This document shows positions 18,501 through 26,540 of a DNA stretch of 64,000 bases, piece by piece (within the stretch, counting starts at the first letter, position 1; every line of letters begins with the position of its first letter). This stretch comes from Frankia sp. AgB1.9 (GTDB lineage Bacteria > Actinomycetota > Actinomycetes > Frankiales > Frankiaceae). The stretch lies in contig NZ_JADWYX010000003.1 of the NCBI RefSeq assembly GCF_016786355.1, forward strand, positions 1 to 64,000, read 5' to 3'. The position numbers were made by a program, and so were the translations under genes. Under the pieces are notes generated by a model. The model had not been told where the DNA came from. It made no database searches and saw only the letters and a list, made by a program, of their open reading frames with translations.

Positions 18501-18753
18501 ACATGCGCTCGGCGGCGGCCGGGTCCGTCGCGCCGAGAAGCATCGGAGGAGTCCCGTCCGTGGGTGTCGGCGGCCCTGGCTGCGCCGGCTCGATCTCAGA
18601 CCGGACTGGTCGGGCATGGCGGCCGCCGCCCGGCCCACTCCCGCCCCAGACGGCCACCGGCCACCCTCCTCCCATGCTCTGACTACTGTGCGTCGTCCAG
18701 CTATCTGCCGACAAGAGGGGGTGCGGCCTTGGTGGGGCCGACTTGACGCTCAT
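15595..18753 (-). CDS. large BTAD-domain protein of the type-VII-like locus
   Basis: About 1,052 residues from the ATG at 18753; the frame is open further upstream into the WXG100 gene and the true start is uncertain. Residues roughly 200-550 hold a conserved central region of large actinobacterial BTAD proteins (GLATVGFAAERARVLVDIEG, then RETAVSIAVELA and GFGDDPSAIAPG). A Pro-rich linker of about 200 residues follows. The C-terminus resembles a winged-helix-like segment (LTELVVYLALNPADPPMRIL) plus the helical bacterial transcriptional activator domain. No membrane segment or LysM is seen at the N-terminus, unlike many relatives. Such proteins often sit beside FtsK/WXG100 genes, as here. A regulatory role is inferred. 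Confidence 0.68.
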   Translation of the reverse strand: MSVKSAPPRPHPLLSADSWTTHSSQSMGGGWPVAVWGGSGPGGGRHARPVRSEIEPAQPGPPTPTDGTPPMLLGATDPAAAERMWAWLARPATGPTPLLPRPPDSWRRWRRSSTDEPPGQPPTARLVRRPPLADVRRLSTTRSGGGTKQDAGGSGTSQRADAVPSAGRHPATSAARRTGEQPDRPDGPDRPKAGASLLAAGLLAELTGRRPALPAAWFRGRREELRLAADADGAHFLDCATRLLSAELAALGRPLPPAFAATLTEDALVLHLAPAPAEPPPAPWWKAAAGTWRVDRLADTPDGLPPGVAASIPPTTPAPFPGLATVGFAAERARVLVDIEGAPGTIAIGGHPTRARETAVSIAVELATNRWSDALRVYLVGFGDDPSAIAPGRLRTVDTVEAALAELATHQRRRVNAQASGGGWDDGLAGPVLLGRQAARTQALWTPDLLVLAEPPDETTAQVLARYAHGRDRAVGVLVVGETPAARWVFTASRDGRLSLGVLGLDVTAQRLPAQAYASIIDMFRSLDPANEAPADPLPVGENAVGPANVARPATAGWTIAASRANHPHGPAPVAQLPTARPVAGPPSRQPPTTPGPFLLVPTAPSTPPQPPTPPAPVFLPPPPAAPPEPFLPVLPEAGQTRPVPPAPRRPATSDPSSVARAAVAPPPDSSLPHSSPRTVPGALAPAAPPPTRFPRPGQPAARGPISILVPAPSRRAKPPGQDDSAVRPLPAPPAARPRPSPAGPASPLQLPWVAAPAPSPPDSSWAQSPEPSTDVEIKVLGRPVVSAPGRLPADQVDELTELVVYLALNPADPPMRILAAALWPGGATEAVVADAIRRAQAWLGADPVGRPRLLLSGDGRPRLDPGVRCDWRLFTAWARRAVSRGEAPGSGGQAVSTAGSNADGPAADLVAALRLVSGPVLADLPDGRYGWLLASGLAERIRAAVVDVAHRLAGLSLTADDTATAMAACRTGLRAVPTAEPLWRDLLRTVAARGDRHALQAVAAEMYRALPPASTPQRDHPAALGRRRVDAGAEPETNELVQSLLPGYRPR

Positions 18754-18829
18754 CGCCGAACCGTCGTGTCGACACCCGTTCCGAACCGCGCCCGGGAGAC
18801 GTCCGAACTCGACCGGTGCCTCATCGCAC

Positions 18830-19114
18830 TCAGCCCGCGTTCTGGATGTCGTCCTGGATCTCACCCAGTCGGACGCGCAACCGGTCGAGTTGGGTGTGCA
18901 GGTCGGTGAGGGTTCGCTGGTAGGACGGCCAGATCGTCGAGCGGAAGTCGGTGGCGGCGCGGCCGTCCCAGTTCTCCGGGTCGGTCAGCACTGCGGCGTG
19001 GCGGCGCAGCGCGTCGAAGTTGCGTAGCAGCGGCCCGTTGACGAGGGCGCCGAGACCGTTGACTGCCGCGACAGCCTCCGGCGTGCTGCGGACGGTCGAA
19101 CCCGAGCTGGACAT
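18830..19114 (-). CDS. WXG100-family protein A
   Basis: A 94-residue helical-hairpin protein. The turn motif is ENWDGRAATDF, with W-D-G where the family has W-x-G, followed by a second helix rich in Leu and Arg (YQRTLTDLHTQLDRLRVRL). Length is typical of ESAT-6/CFP-10 relatives. It follows a second WXG100-like gene by 19 bases, and both follow an FtsK-type ATPase, so the two probably form a heterodimer exported by that machine. The classical C-terminal YxxxD/E export signal is not obvious. Confidence 0.85.
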   Translation of the reverse strand: MSSSGSTVRSTPEAVAAVNGLGALVNGPLLRNFDALRRHAAVLTDPENWDGRAATDFRSTIWPSYQRTLTDLHTQLDRLRVRLGEIQDDIQNAG

Positions 19115-19133
19115 CGTTTCTCCTTGTGAGTGC

Positions 19134-19403
19134 TCAGGCGCCCGCGTCGGCGATGCGGCGGTTGACCTCGGCGACAGAGCGAGCCAGCTCGTCGAGGTTG
19201 CCCCGCAGGTTCGTCAGCGTCGTCTCGACGTCCGGCCACACCTGGGTGCGGAACGCCCGCGCCTTCGGGCCGTCCCAGTTCTGCGGGCTCGCCAACGTGT
19301 CGCAGTACCGGCGCAGGTCTGCGGTCGTGGTGGTGAGACTGGGTAGCTCGTCGCCGAGACCGCGAGCCGCCGCCTGCGCCGCCGGGGTCGTCACTGTTCT
19401 CAT
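19134..19403 (-). CDS. WXG100-family protein B
   Basis: An 89-residue protein whose ATG (19403) overlaps the stop of the upstream ATPase as ATGA and is preceded by AAGGAG. The hairpin turn is QNWDGPKARAF, followed by VWPDVETTLTNLRGNLDELA. It shares the N-W-D-G and V/I-W-P pattern with its neighbour (SPQNWDG / DPENWDG; TQVWPDVE / STIWPSYQ), so they are paralogues and a likely heterodimer. Longer versions of the frame would overlap the ATPase gene and are rejected. Confidence 0.85.
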   Translation of the reverse strand: MRTVTTPAAQAAARGLGDELPSLTTTTADLRRYCDTLASPQNWDGPKARAFRTQVWPDVETTLTNLRGNLDELARSVAEVNRRIADAGA

Positions 19404-22400
19404 GGCCGCTCCTTGGTCGTTCTGGGGCTGCGAGTCGTTCCGGGGTGGGTCTGGGCGTGGACCAGCGCGTCGGATTCGGGACGTATCCGGTGGGGCACGG
19501 GACTGGTGGTCGGCGTGTTGGACCGGCGACGCGAGGCGGGCCCGATCTGAGTCGCCAGGGGGCGTCGAGGGGCGAGCGTCGGGGTGTCGTGGCGCGGGGT
19601 CCTCCGGGTGTGTGCCTCGGTGACCGCTGGCCCCGGCGGTTCGGGGACCTGGACCTGAGTCGCCGTGCCCCGCCGGAAGAAGAGGCCACGGCCGGGTCGT
19701 CGCGGCCCACCGGCCCAGGCGGACAGGCGCCGTCCGAACAGCTCGCCATCGCCCGGGCCTCCCGGCCACAGCAGCAGCCCGCTCTGGCCGCGTCGTGCGT
19801 CGAGCAGGAAGCCCCGGAACTGGCCGAGCAGTTCCTCCGTTGTGCCGGCGACGACCAGTGCGGCTCGCCGGTCACGGGCGGTCCGCAGGAATGCCCCGAC
19901 CGGGGCGGCCAGCGGCCCGTCGGCCAGGAGCTCCGCATCGTCGATCACCACCGCTGTCGGCTCGTGGTTCCCACGGCTGGCCGGCAGCAGCCGGGCCAGG
20001 TCGTCCGGACTGGCGTCGGCGTCCAGGCAGCCGAGGACCCGGGCGGCGTCGGCGAGCCCATGCAGCGGTGACGGCCGAGAGGTGACGAGCACCAGCCGCG
20101 TTCCCCCCAGGAGCAGCGTCCAGGCCAGATTGACCAGGGCCGTGCTTCGGCCCGATCCGGGCGGCCCGGCGATCGTGAAACCCGGACCGTCCGCTGTCAG
20201 GTCGACGCTCAGCGCGGTCAACTCGTCGCCACCCACTCCGACCAGACCCACCAGCGGCCGCGGCGGTGACGGCGGAGCCGTCGACGCGGCCGGAGTGGTG
20301 TCTGGCGCCGTGGTGAGGGCCATGGCTTCGCCGAAGGTGAGCCGGGCCGGGAGCAGGTCGATCCGCATCGGTCGCCGTGGGTCGGTGCGGGGACCGGTCG
20401 CCAGTTCGGGCGCGAGCCCGTCGCGGACCGCGGCGGCCGCGCCCAGCCGGATGAGCGCCGCCACCTGTGCGCGTCCGGACGGATCCGGGTCGAGCAGCGC
20501 GAGCTGGGTCTCGACCGGCGGGCTCACCGCGCCGTGGGTGTTCCCGGCCAGTCCGGATTCCGTCGCGGCGTCGCCGATCCGGAAGCCACGGCCGGGTGGC
20601 AGCCCGTCTAGGACTGCCCCGCTGGAAAGGCCGACCAGTGGGTAGTCGGCCCGATCGGCGAGCCGCAGGACCAACCGGTTCTCGATGGCCGAGGCCACCT
20701 GGCCGATGAGGCCGCGGCGATCCGTGGTCAGCACCACCCGCAGCCCGGCTGCGGGGCCCTCACGGATCAACCGGGCGAGCTCGTCGACCAGCCGACCGCC
20801 GTCCAAGGTGTCGAACGCCGCCAGGAATCCCTCGTACCGGTCGAGCAGCACGATCAGGTAGGGCAGCGCGGCACCGGGCTCGGCGGCCCGCTGCTCGCCG
20901 AGGTCCGCGTAGCCGCGGCCGGCGAAGGCCTCCTGCCGGGCGGCGATCTCGGCACCCAGCCGGCGCAGGAGCCGTTCCACCCGGTCTGGCTCGTCGGCGC
21001 TGACCACAGCTCCGGTGTGCGGCAGCGCGGCGAGCGCCCGCAGCGCGTTGTTCCCGCAGTCGACGCCGTACAGGTGGGCGTCGGACGTCGAGACGCGGGA
21101 AGCGAGGGCCCCGGCGAAGGTCCGCAGCGCGGTCGACCGGCCCGACCGGGCGGACCCGACGATCATCAGATGTCCGGGCGACTCCAGATCGACCTGGTAC
21201 GGACGTTGCTCCTGCTCACCGGGAAGGTCCGACAGACCGAGCAGGACTGGCGCCAGGCCCGTGGGCGTGGACAGGTCGGGGCGTTCGTCGAGCAGCGTGT
21301 CGAGGGTGATCCGTTCGGGCAGGGGCGGCAGCCAGGGCGCGCGCTGGCGAGGCACGCCGGCCAACGCGCCCGCCGCGCGGATCTGCTCGACCAGCACCGT
21401 CAGGTCGCAGGCACCGTCCTCGTCGGCCGCCGCTGGTCCCGACAGGGGCCCGGGAGGCGCGCCCAGCGCGGCCCACGGCAACTCGGTGACCCGCGGTGGC
21501 ACTCGGCGCGGCCTGCTACCCGTCGCCGGGCCGGCCTGGTCCCCGAGCTGGACCGGCGACGCGGGTGAGCTCGACGGCGCGGCTCGGCCGCTGACCCGTC
21601 CGGCCTGAAACGGCACCAGCGACGTATGGCCCAGCCGGGCGAGGGCTCGGCCCGGAGCCGCTCTGGAGATCCGCGCCGCGTCCGGCGCGTCGATCACGTC
21701 GATGCTTTCGGCGGCATCGGTCATGCGCAGCGCGATCCGCAGGTTGGTGTTCGCCCGGATCTCCGGCGAGACCACCCCACCGGGCCGTTGCGTCGCGAGC
21801 AGCAGGTGCACGCCCAGGGATCGGCCCCGCTGGGCGAGCCCGACCAGGCCGGTGACGAAGTCGGGCAGGTCCCGGGCCAGCGACGCGAACTCGTCGATCA
21901 CGATGACCAGCCGGGGCAGCCGGGGCGGCGTGTCGTCCACTGCGGTCCGTGCCAACTCGCGCTGGTAGGTCTCGTGGTCCTTCGCGCCTACCCCGGCGAG
22001 CAGCCGTTCGCGGCGGCGCAGCTCGGCTCCCAGCGAGGTGAGCGCCCGGGTGACCAGGTGGCTGTCCAGGTCCGTCACGAGTCCCACGCAGTGCGGGAGC
22101 TGGGCGCAGGCCGCGAACGCGGCGCCGCCCTTGTAGTCGACCAGCACGAACGTCAGCGCGTCCGGTGGGTTGGCGACCGCGAGCGACGCGACGATCGACT
22201 GCAGCAGCTCTGACTTGCCCGAGCCAGTGGTGCCCGCGATCAGGCCGTGCGGGCCGTCGCGGCACAGATCCAGCGTGAACGGTCCTTCCCGGCCCGACCC
22301 GATCGGCACGGACATGCGGCCGCCGGGCGCCGCCGCCCAGCCAGCCGCGATCGCGGCGGCTGTCGGCGAGTCGAGATCCAGGAGGTCCATCAGCCGGGTC

Positions 22401-24340
22401 GACTCAGGCAGCGCAGCCTCGTCCCGGTCGCCCCGCGGGTCGCGCAGCGGCGCCAACGCCCGCGCGACCTGGCCGCACCACGCCGCAGCGTCGGCGACGG
22501 CCGGTGAACCGAGCCCTTGCGTCGCCGGATCCATCCCGGCCGTGCCGATCAGGTCGGGCCGGACGTCCTCGACGCTCGCCCCGCCCGCCTCGCTGATCCG
22601 CAGCCCACCGGCCGACTGCTCCACCACCGCCTGGCACTCGGCCGGCAGGAGGCGGACGTCGTGGTCCAGGCAGACGCTGTACACCCCGACGGCCGGACCG
22701 TCGCGCAGCACCGTCACCAGGCCGGGCAACGCGCGCAGCGATCTCGCCCCGTCCAGGAGGACGAGTACGTCCGGCTCACCGGCGGGGGAGCCGTCCCGAT
22801 GACTACCCCGGTCGGCCCCGCGGTCCACGATCAACCTGACCAGCTCGCCGATCCGGCCCGCTCTGCTCTCCTCGTCCGCGCCCACCAGGACGGTGGCGTC
22901 GTCGGCCGCGCGGGCGTGCGGCAGCCAGCGAACCCAGCCCCAGTCGGCTTCCCCGCCCGACGAGGTGAGCAGGTAGACGACAAGATCTCGCGGGCTGTGC
23001 AGCACCGCCGCTTGGGCGAGCAGCCAGCAGCCGAGTACCCGGGGAAACGCGCCACCGCCCGCCAGCCCGAGCACTCCACGTTCCGCCAGCGCCACCGTGA
23101 CCGGCACGTCGGGCGCGGTGCGGCGCTCTTCTCGCCGGTCCTCCGGGGCACTGGGGTCCAGGGTCGTCAGCTCGCTGGGCAGGTCGGCCGTGCCGAGCCG
23201 CAGCCGGAGGTAGTCGTCGTCGGTCCGGCGGCGCTCCCACAGCCGGCGTCGTGGGCCGACGGCCGTCAGGAGCAGGTCGGCCGGGTCCGGAGCGGCGGCC
23301 CGCCGCGCCGCGCACTCCGCCGCCAGCCCGGCCGTGACAGCCCGTTCGACTTCCGCCAGCTCGCTCCGATGGTGGGCGAGCGCCCGCCGGTAGGTCTTCC
23401 GCGTTCGCCGCCCACCGCTGAGCCGTGCGCCGACGATGCCCAGCGGGGTCAGCAGCGCGAACAACAGCCCGTAGTAGGTGTGCAGCACGAACGCCATCGC
23501 CGCGGCGCCGGCGGCCGGAACGAGCGCCATCAGGACTCCGACCGGGTGCCGCTCGGGCCGCTCGGGGCAGGCCGGCAGCCGATACCTGGCCGTGGGTCGC
23601 GAGGCCGAGAGCCGGGGTGGGCGGTTCATCTCGAGCCAGCGCCCCTCCTTCGCCGGCCGGGTCGCGAGGTCGGGTGGCTCCGGCAGCGCTACGGCGAGCA
23701 GCACGGCGCCGACCGCCACCAGGGGAGCGGCGCGGACCCCTCCGCGCGACTGACCCCCCTCGACCGTGTCGGGCTCGGCGCCCGGCAGGGTCAGCAACTG
23801 CCCGGCCGCCCGCAGCAGCAGACCGTCGAGGAGCACCTCGTCGAAGCCGGCTCCCACTCCGGCCGGGCGAACCGCGCAGGAGCCGTCCGCGCCGACGACG
23901 AGCGTCAGTGCCGCGTCGGTGACCGTGGGGTCGACCAGCCGCACGGCGCAGTCGCGGCCGGTCCCGACCAGGAACTGTCCGGGCCCGAGGCGATGCACCA
24001 CCCCGGCGCCAGGACCGCCGACCACGCGGATCTCGATCAGGCCGACAGGCTCGCCGGACGGCGCACAGCCCGCCGGCGACCCGAGGCTCACCAGCGAGCC
24101 CTCGACCAGCGGCGACCGCCTCAGGCTCAGGCCGGGGTCGACCGCCCGCCCGTGGACGAAGACCGCCCAGGGATCGGCGCCGCCGACCGCGTCCGCAGGC
24201 GCGTCGCTGCCGGCGCCCGGACGCAGGCAGCCGGCGAGCGCCCATCCGACCTCGCCGACGGTCGCGTCGTCGTCCGTGTCCACCAGGACGTCCGCGCCGA
24301 CGCGACGAAGCGGGTCGACCGCGGTCAGTGTCACCCTCAT
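19400..24340 (-). CDS. FHA- and FtsK/SpoIIIE-domain ATPase (EccC/EssC-like)
   Basis: A 1,646-residue type-VII-secretion-type motor, started at the ATG at 24340. An N-terminal ubiquitin-like region (MRVTLTAVDPLRRVGADV) leads into an FHA-like domain (about residues 100-180: HRLGPGQFLVGTGRDCAVRL). Two membrane segments near 300 (VLMALVPAAGAAAMAFVL and YGLLFALLTPLGIVGARL) precede three ATPase domains. The first has a canonical Walker A (GTTGSGKS, about 701) and Walker B (LVIVIDEF, about 810). The second (VGSARSGRST, about 1,060) and third (GPPGSGRST, about 1,390) have degenerate Walker B strands (LIVLLDRYE, AVVIDDAEL), as in EccC. An FHA at the N-terminus is more like Firmicute EssC than mycobacterial EccC. 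It should energise export of the two coupled WXG100 proteins. Confidence 0.88.
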   Translation of the reverse strand: MRVTLTAVDPLRRVGADVLVDTDDDATVGEVGWALAGCLRPGAGSDAPADAVGGADPWAVFVHGRAVDPGLSLRRSPLVEGSLVSLGSPAGCAPSGEPVGLIEIRVVGGPGAGVVHRLGPGQFLVGTGRDCAVRLVDPTVTDAALTLVVGADGSCAVRPAGVGAGFDEVLLDGLLLRAAGQLLTLPGAEPDTVEGGQSRGGVRAAPLVAVGAVLLAVALPEPPDLATRPAKEGRWLEMNRPPRLSASRPTARYRLPACPERPERHPVGVLMALVPAAGAAAMAFVLHTYYGLLFALLTPLGIVGARLSGGRRTRKTYRRALAHHRSELAEVERAVTAGLAAECAARRAAAPDPADLLLTAVGPRRRLWERRRTDDDYLRLRLGTADLPSELTTLDPSAPEDRREERRTAPDVPVTVALAERGVLGLAGGGAFPRVLGCWLLAQAAVLHSPRDLVVYLLTSSGGEADWGWVRWLPHARAADDATVLVGADEESRAGRIGELVRLIVDRGADRGSHRDGSPAGEPDVLVLLDGARSLRALPGLVTVLRDGPAVGVYSVCLDHDVRLLPAECQAVVEQSAGGLRISEAGGASVEDVRPDLIGTAGMDPATQGLGSPAVADAAAWCGQVARALAPLRDPRGDRDEAALPESTRLMDLLDLDSPTAAAIAAGWAAAPGGRMSVPIGSGREGPFTLDLCRDGPHGLIAGTTGSGKSELLQSIVASLAVANPPDALTFVLVDYKGGAAFAACAQLPHCVGLVTDLDSHLVTRALTSLGAELRRRERLLAGVGAKDHETYQRELARTAVDDTPPRLPRLVIVIDEFASLARDLPDFVTGLVGLAQRGRSLGVHLLLATQRPGGVVSPEIRANTNLRIALRMTDAAESIDVIDAPDAARISRAAPGRALARLGHTSLVPFQAGRVSGRAAPSSSPASPVQLGDQAGPATGSRPRRVPPRVTELPWAALGAPPGPLSGPAAADEDGACDLTVLVEQIRAAGALAGVPRQRAPWLPPLPERITLDTLLDERPDLSTPTGLAPVLLGLSDLPGEQEQRPYQVDLESPGHLMIVGSARSGRSTALRTFAGALASRVSTSDAHLYGVDCGNNALRALAALPHTGAVVSADEPDRVERLLRRLGAEIAARQEAFAGRGYADLGEQRAAEPGAALPYLIVLLDRYEGFLAAFDTLDGGRLVDELARLIREGPAAGLRVVLTTDRRGLIGQVASAIENRLVLRLADRADYPLVGLSSGAVLDGLPPGRGFRIGDAATESGLAGNTHGAVSPPVETQLALLDPDPSGRAQVAALIRLGAAAAVRDGLAPELATGPRTDPRRPMRIDLLPARLTFGEAMALTTAPDTTPAASTAPPSPPRPLVGLVGVGGDELTALSVDLTADGPGFTIAGPPGSGRSTALVNLAWTLLLGGTRLVLVTSRPSPLHGLADAARVLGCLDADASPDDLARLLPASRGNHEPTAVVIDDAELLADGPLAAPVGAFLRTARDRRAALVVAGTTEELLGQFRGFLLDARRGQSGLLLWPGGPGDGELFGRRLSAWAGGPRRPGRGLFFRRGTATQVQVPEPPGPAVTEAHTRRTPRHDTPTLAPRRPLATQIGPASRRRSNTPTTSPVPHRIRPESDALVHAQTHPGTTRSPRTTKERP

Positions 24341-24501
24341 GGCCGCGCACGCTATGGCCAAGCCAACCGGAACCCAACCAGACCGGACACCCCCGCACCG
24401 GCCCCCCGCTTGACAGACTCGCGTCCGCCGTGCGCGGTGACCGCCCGCCCGCCGGCTGCCACACCCGCTGTCCGAGACGCTATAGTTGGCGGGCACCGCT
24501 G

Positions 24502-24591
24502 GGAGGCTTCGCCTAGTCCGGTCTATGGCGCCGCACTGCTAATGCGGTTTGGGTCTACAGCCCATCCGGGGTTCAAATCCCCGAGCCTCCG
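24502..24591 (+). tRNA. tRNA-Ser (anticodon GCT)
   Basis: A 90-base class II tRNA. Acceptor GGAGGCT pairs with AGCCTCC and the discriminator is G. The anticodon stem-loop is CCGCA CTGCTAA TGCGG with anticodon GCT. A long variable arm (TTGGGTCTACAGCCCATC) is typical of tRNA-Ser, and the T arm has GGTTCAAATCC. No complete CCA is encoded. A TATAGT box lies about 16 bases upstream. The 3' end faces a leftward-reading integrase, so its 3' part is the probable left attachment site of the prophage. Confidence 0.95.
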
Positions 24592-24597
24592 CAAGTG

Positions 24598-24657
24598 ATC
24601 AGGGGCCTGACCTGCTGGTCTACTCGCAAGAGTGGATCTTCGGGTTGGGCCCCTGAT
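24598..24657. terminator. inverted repeat between tRNA-Ser and the prophage integrase
   Basis: ATCAGGGGCC at 24598-24607 is exactly repeated in inverted orientation as GGCCCCTGAT at 24648-24657, with a 40-base spacer. It lies just after the tRNA and seven bases past the end of the convergent integrase gene. It could terminate both transcripts or be part of the attachment region for integrase arm binding. There is no long T tract. Confidence 0.45.
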
Positions 24658-24663
24658 TTCGTT

Positions 24664-26193
24664 CTAAGATCCAGAACTGGCCTGTGCTCGCCCGTTGCTC
24701 GCCCCAACGGCGTGGATCTTGTGTCGGCGGGGCACGAACGCCGCGATCGCGGTCGCTGCGGCCTCCGCCATCTCCTCCGCCACGACCGCGTAGACGTCGC
24801 TCGTGAACGCGACCGAGGCGTGGCCCAGGACGTCGGAGACGAGCTTCGGCTGCGCGCCGGCGGCGAGCAGCATCGTCGCCGCGCCGTGGCGCAGGTCGTG
24901 GAACCGGATTGGCGGGAGCGGCATCTCCGCGGCGATCTCGACGGCCGCGACGGGCACCCGGAACTGACCGGCCGTCCGCTCCGGTGTCCACCCGGGTTTC
25001 GCGAGTCGGGCGCGGATCGCCGCGTGCCGGGCGACCAGGGCCGTGAAGCGCGCCGACACGTTGGCCGGGCGCAGCGCCTCGCCGTTCTCCCGGGTGAAGA
25101 CACGGCCGGAGTCGGTGTAGGCCTCGCCCCACTTCAGGCGCTCGCGCGCCTGGCGGGTGAGCTCGGCGCGCAGCACCGTCTCGGTGCCCTCGTCGAAGAC
25201 GACCGTCCGGTCGGCGTTCTCCGTCTTGCCCTCGTCCAGGTCCCCGTCGACGTCGTTCTGGCGGACGTGCAGCCGGCGGCGGGGGAGCGAGAGATCGGCG
25301 CGGTCGAGGCCGACGAGCTCGCCACGCCGCAGACCGTAGTAGGCGTCGAGGTGGAACAGCGCCTGCAGCCGTTCGCCGGTCGCCTCGGAGAAGTCCAGCC
25401 AGTTCCCGGCCTGCGCCGAGGTCCAGACCATCACCGGGCCCGGGGCGACGCCGGTCTCCTGCCAGCGTTCGACCCGCTCGGCAGTCCACAGCAGCGGTCG
25501 GGCCCGGCCTGACCGGCGCCGCTTGCCCTGCGATCGGAACACCCCGTCAGCCGGGTTCGCGTCGATCAGCTTCGAGAGGACCAAGGCGTCGTTCAGGATG
25601 CCGGTCAGCACCGCGTGCACCCGGCGGATCCGCGCCTCGGAGATTGGCCGGGTGTGCAGGCGGAGGCCATCCTTGCCCAGCTTGCGAACCGCGGCCAGCC
25701 GGCGCACCAGCTCGGCGAGGTCGCCAGGGTCATGCTCGCCCTCTCGGTTGATCAGCCGCATCGCCGCGTACAGATCGCGGATGTGATCGTCGGTGACGTC
25801 GACGAGCTTGAGGTGCCCCATGCCCGGCTTCAAGTACAGCGCGATGGCCTCATGCTCGGCGTCCAGCGTGGACTTCTTCAGGCCCTCGCCGGTCTCGTAC
25901 TCGGCGCGCCGCCAGGCGTACCGCTTGTCGGCGTACGCCCCGAACTTGATCTTTGCGTCGGCGTTGTAGCGGGCCGTGGTGACCCGGGCTGCCGTGGTCG
26001 TGATCGCGGTGCGGGCAGCCTTCTCGGTGTCGTACGGACCGAGCAGCGGACGGCGCCGCTTCCCGTCGGCGCCGGGCGCCTCGACGCGGACGTACCACTT
26101 CCCGTGGGCCTTCTTCTCGAGCTCGGGGCACCGTCTGCGGAGCAGCCGTCCCGTCGCCGGGTCGCGGCACCAGCACTGCTTGAACGGCTTCAC
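24664..26193 (-). CDS. int: prophage tyrosine integrase
   Basis: A 509-residue integrase. The start is taken as GTG at 26193, which overlaps the stop of a 14-codon leader ORF (GTGA). The N-terminus has a Cys-rich Arm-like segment (KPFKQCWCRDPATGRLLRR), followed by the AP2-like beta strands and core-binding helices. The catalytic domain shows DAYYGLRRGELVGLDRAD (Arg I), DEGKTENADRTVVF (Lys), RFHDLRHGAATMLL (H-x-x-R) and LGHASVAFTSDVYAVV (His and Tyr). It shares the PLLWTAERVERWQETG-type block with the integrase at 12.1-13.7 kb (PLLWTPGRVDAWQRTG), so the two elements use related integrases for different tRNA sites. Confidence 0.93.
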   Translation of the reverse strand: MKPFKQCWCRDPATGRLLRRRCPELEKKAHGKWYVRVEAPGADGKRRRPLLGPYDTEKAARTAITTTAARVTTARYNADAKIKFGAYADKRYAWRRAEYETGEGLKKSTLDAEHEAIALYLKPGMGHLKLVDVTDDHIRDLYAAMRLINREGEHDPGDLAELVRRLAAVRKLGKDGLRLHTRPISEARIRRVHAVLTGILNDALVLSKLIDANPADGVFRSQGKRRRSGRARPLLWTAERVERWQETGVAPGPVMVWTSAQAGNWLDFSEATGERLQALFHLDAYYGLRRGELVGLDRADLSLPRRRLHVRQNDVDGDLDEGKTENADRTVVFDEGTETVLRAELTRQARERLKWGEAYTDSGRVFTRENGEALRPANVSARFTALVARHAAIRARLAKPGWTPERTAGQFRVPVAAVEIAAEMPLPPIRFHDLRHGAATMLLAAGAQPKLVSDVLGHASVAFTSDVYAVVAEEMAEAAATAIAAFVPRRHKIHAVGASNGRAQASSGS

Positions 26194-26234
26194 GACAGTC
26201 CGCCCGCGAGGGGACGGCAAACACGCTTGTTCAT
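26190..26234 (-). CDS. possible 14-residue leader peptide of the integrase
   Basis: An ATG at 26234 with GGAG seven bases upstream opens a frame MNKRVCRPLAGGLS whose stop overlaps the integrase GTG as GTGA. The spacing is exactly that of the coupled genes elsewhere in this prophage, so the integrase may be translated by reinitiation after this leader. It is too short for statistical support. Confidence 0.35.
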   Translation of the reverse strand: MNKRVCRPLAGGLS

Positions 26235-26394
26235 GATCGCTCCGGAAGTCTTCGCGGGTGACCGCGGGAGAGGAAGACGACGGACCGCCGGGCAGAACCT
26301 GGGCGCTCTGGGTGCGCTGCCGGCAATGGAGCGTAGCGCCGCCGCTGCGCCCCGTCCGACCGACGGGCGTCGGAGCGGGCTCCCGCATCCTCAC

Positions 26395-26540
26395 CCGGGG
26401 CATACGTTCGTTCATACGTGCATGCCAGATATGAACGGACGAACGGACGAATGGGCGAGCGGGTGGGATCCCTCGCATTCGACACGAGCGTTCGTCTATG
26501 CGTATATTCGCGCCATGAACGAACGAACGGACGAACGGAC
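26395..26540. promoter_or_regulatory. mirror-image GAACGAACG repeats between integrase and coiled-coil gene
   Basis: The divergent region holds two similar blocks. Near 26402-26455 is CGTTCGTTCATACG, then a short spacer, then ATGAACGGACGAACGGACGA. Near 26490-26535 is CGTTCGTCTATGCG, then a spacer, then ATGAACGAACGAACGGACG. The first block read on the minus strand also contains ATGAACGAACG. The repeated CGTTCGTYYATRCG units look like operator sites, and the ATG of the coiled-coil gene is built into the second block. An autoregulator binding here is plausible. Confidence 0.5.

Noticed and set aside
22517..24598. 693-codon plus-strand frame
   Set aside because: Antisense to the FHA/FtsK ATPase and runs into tRNA-Ser.
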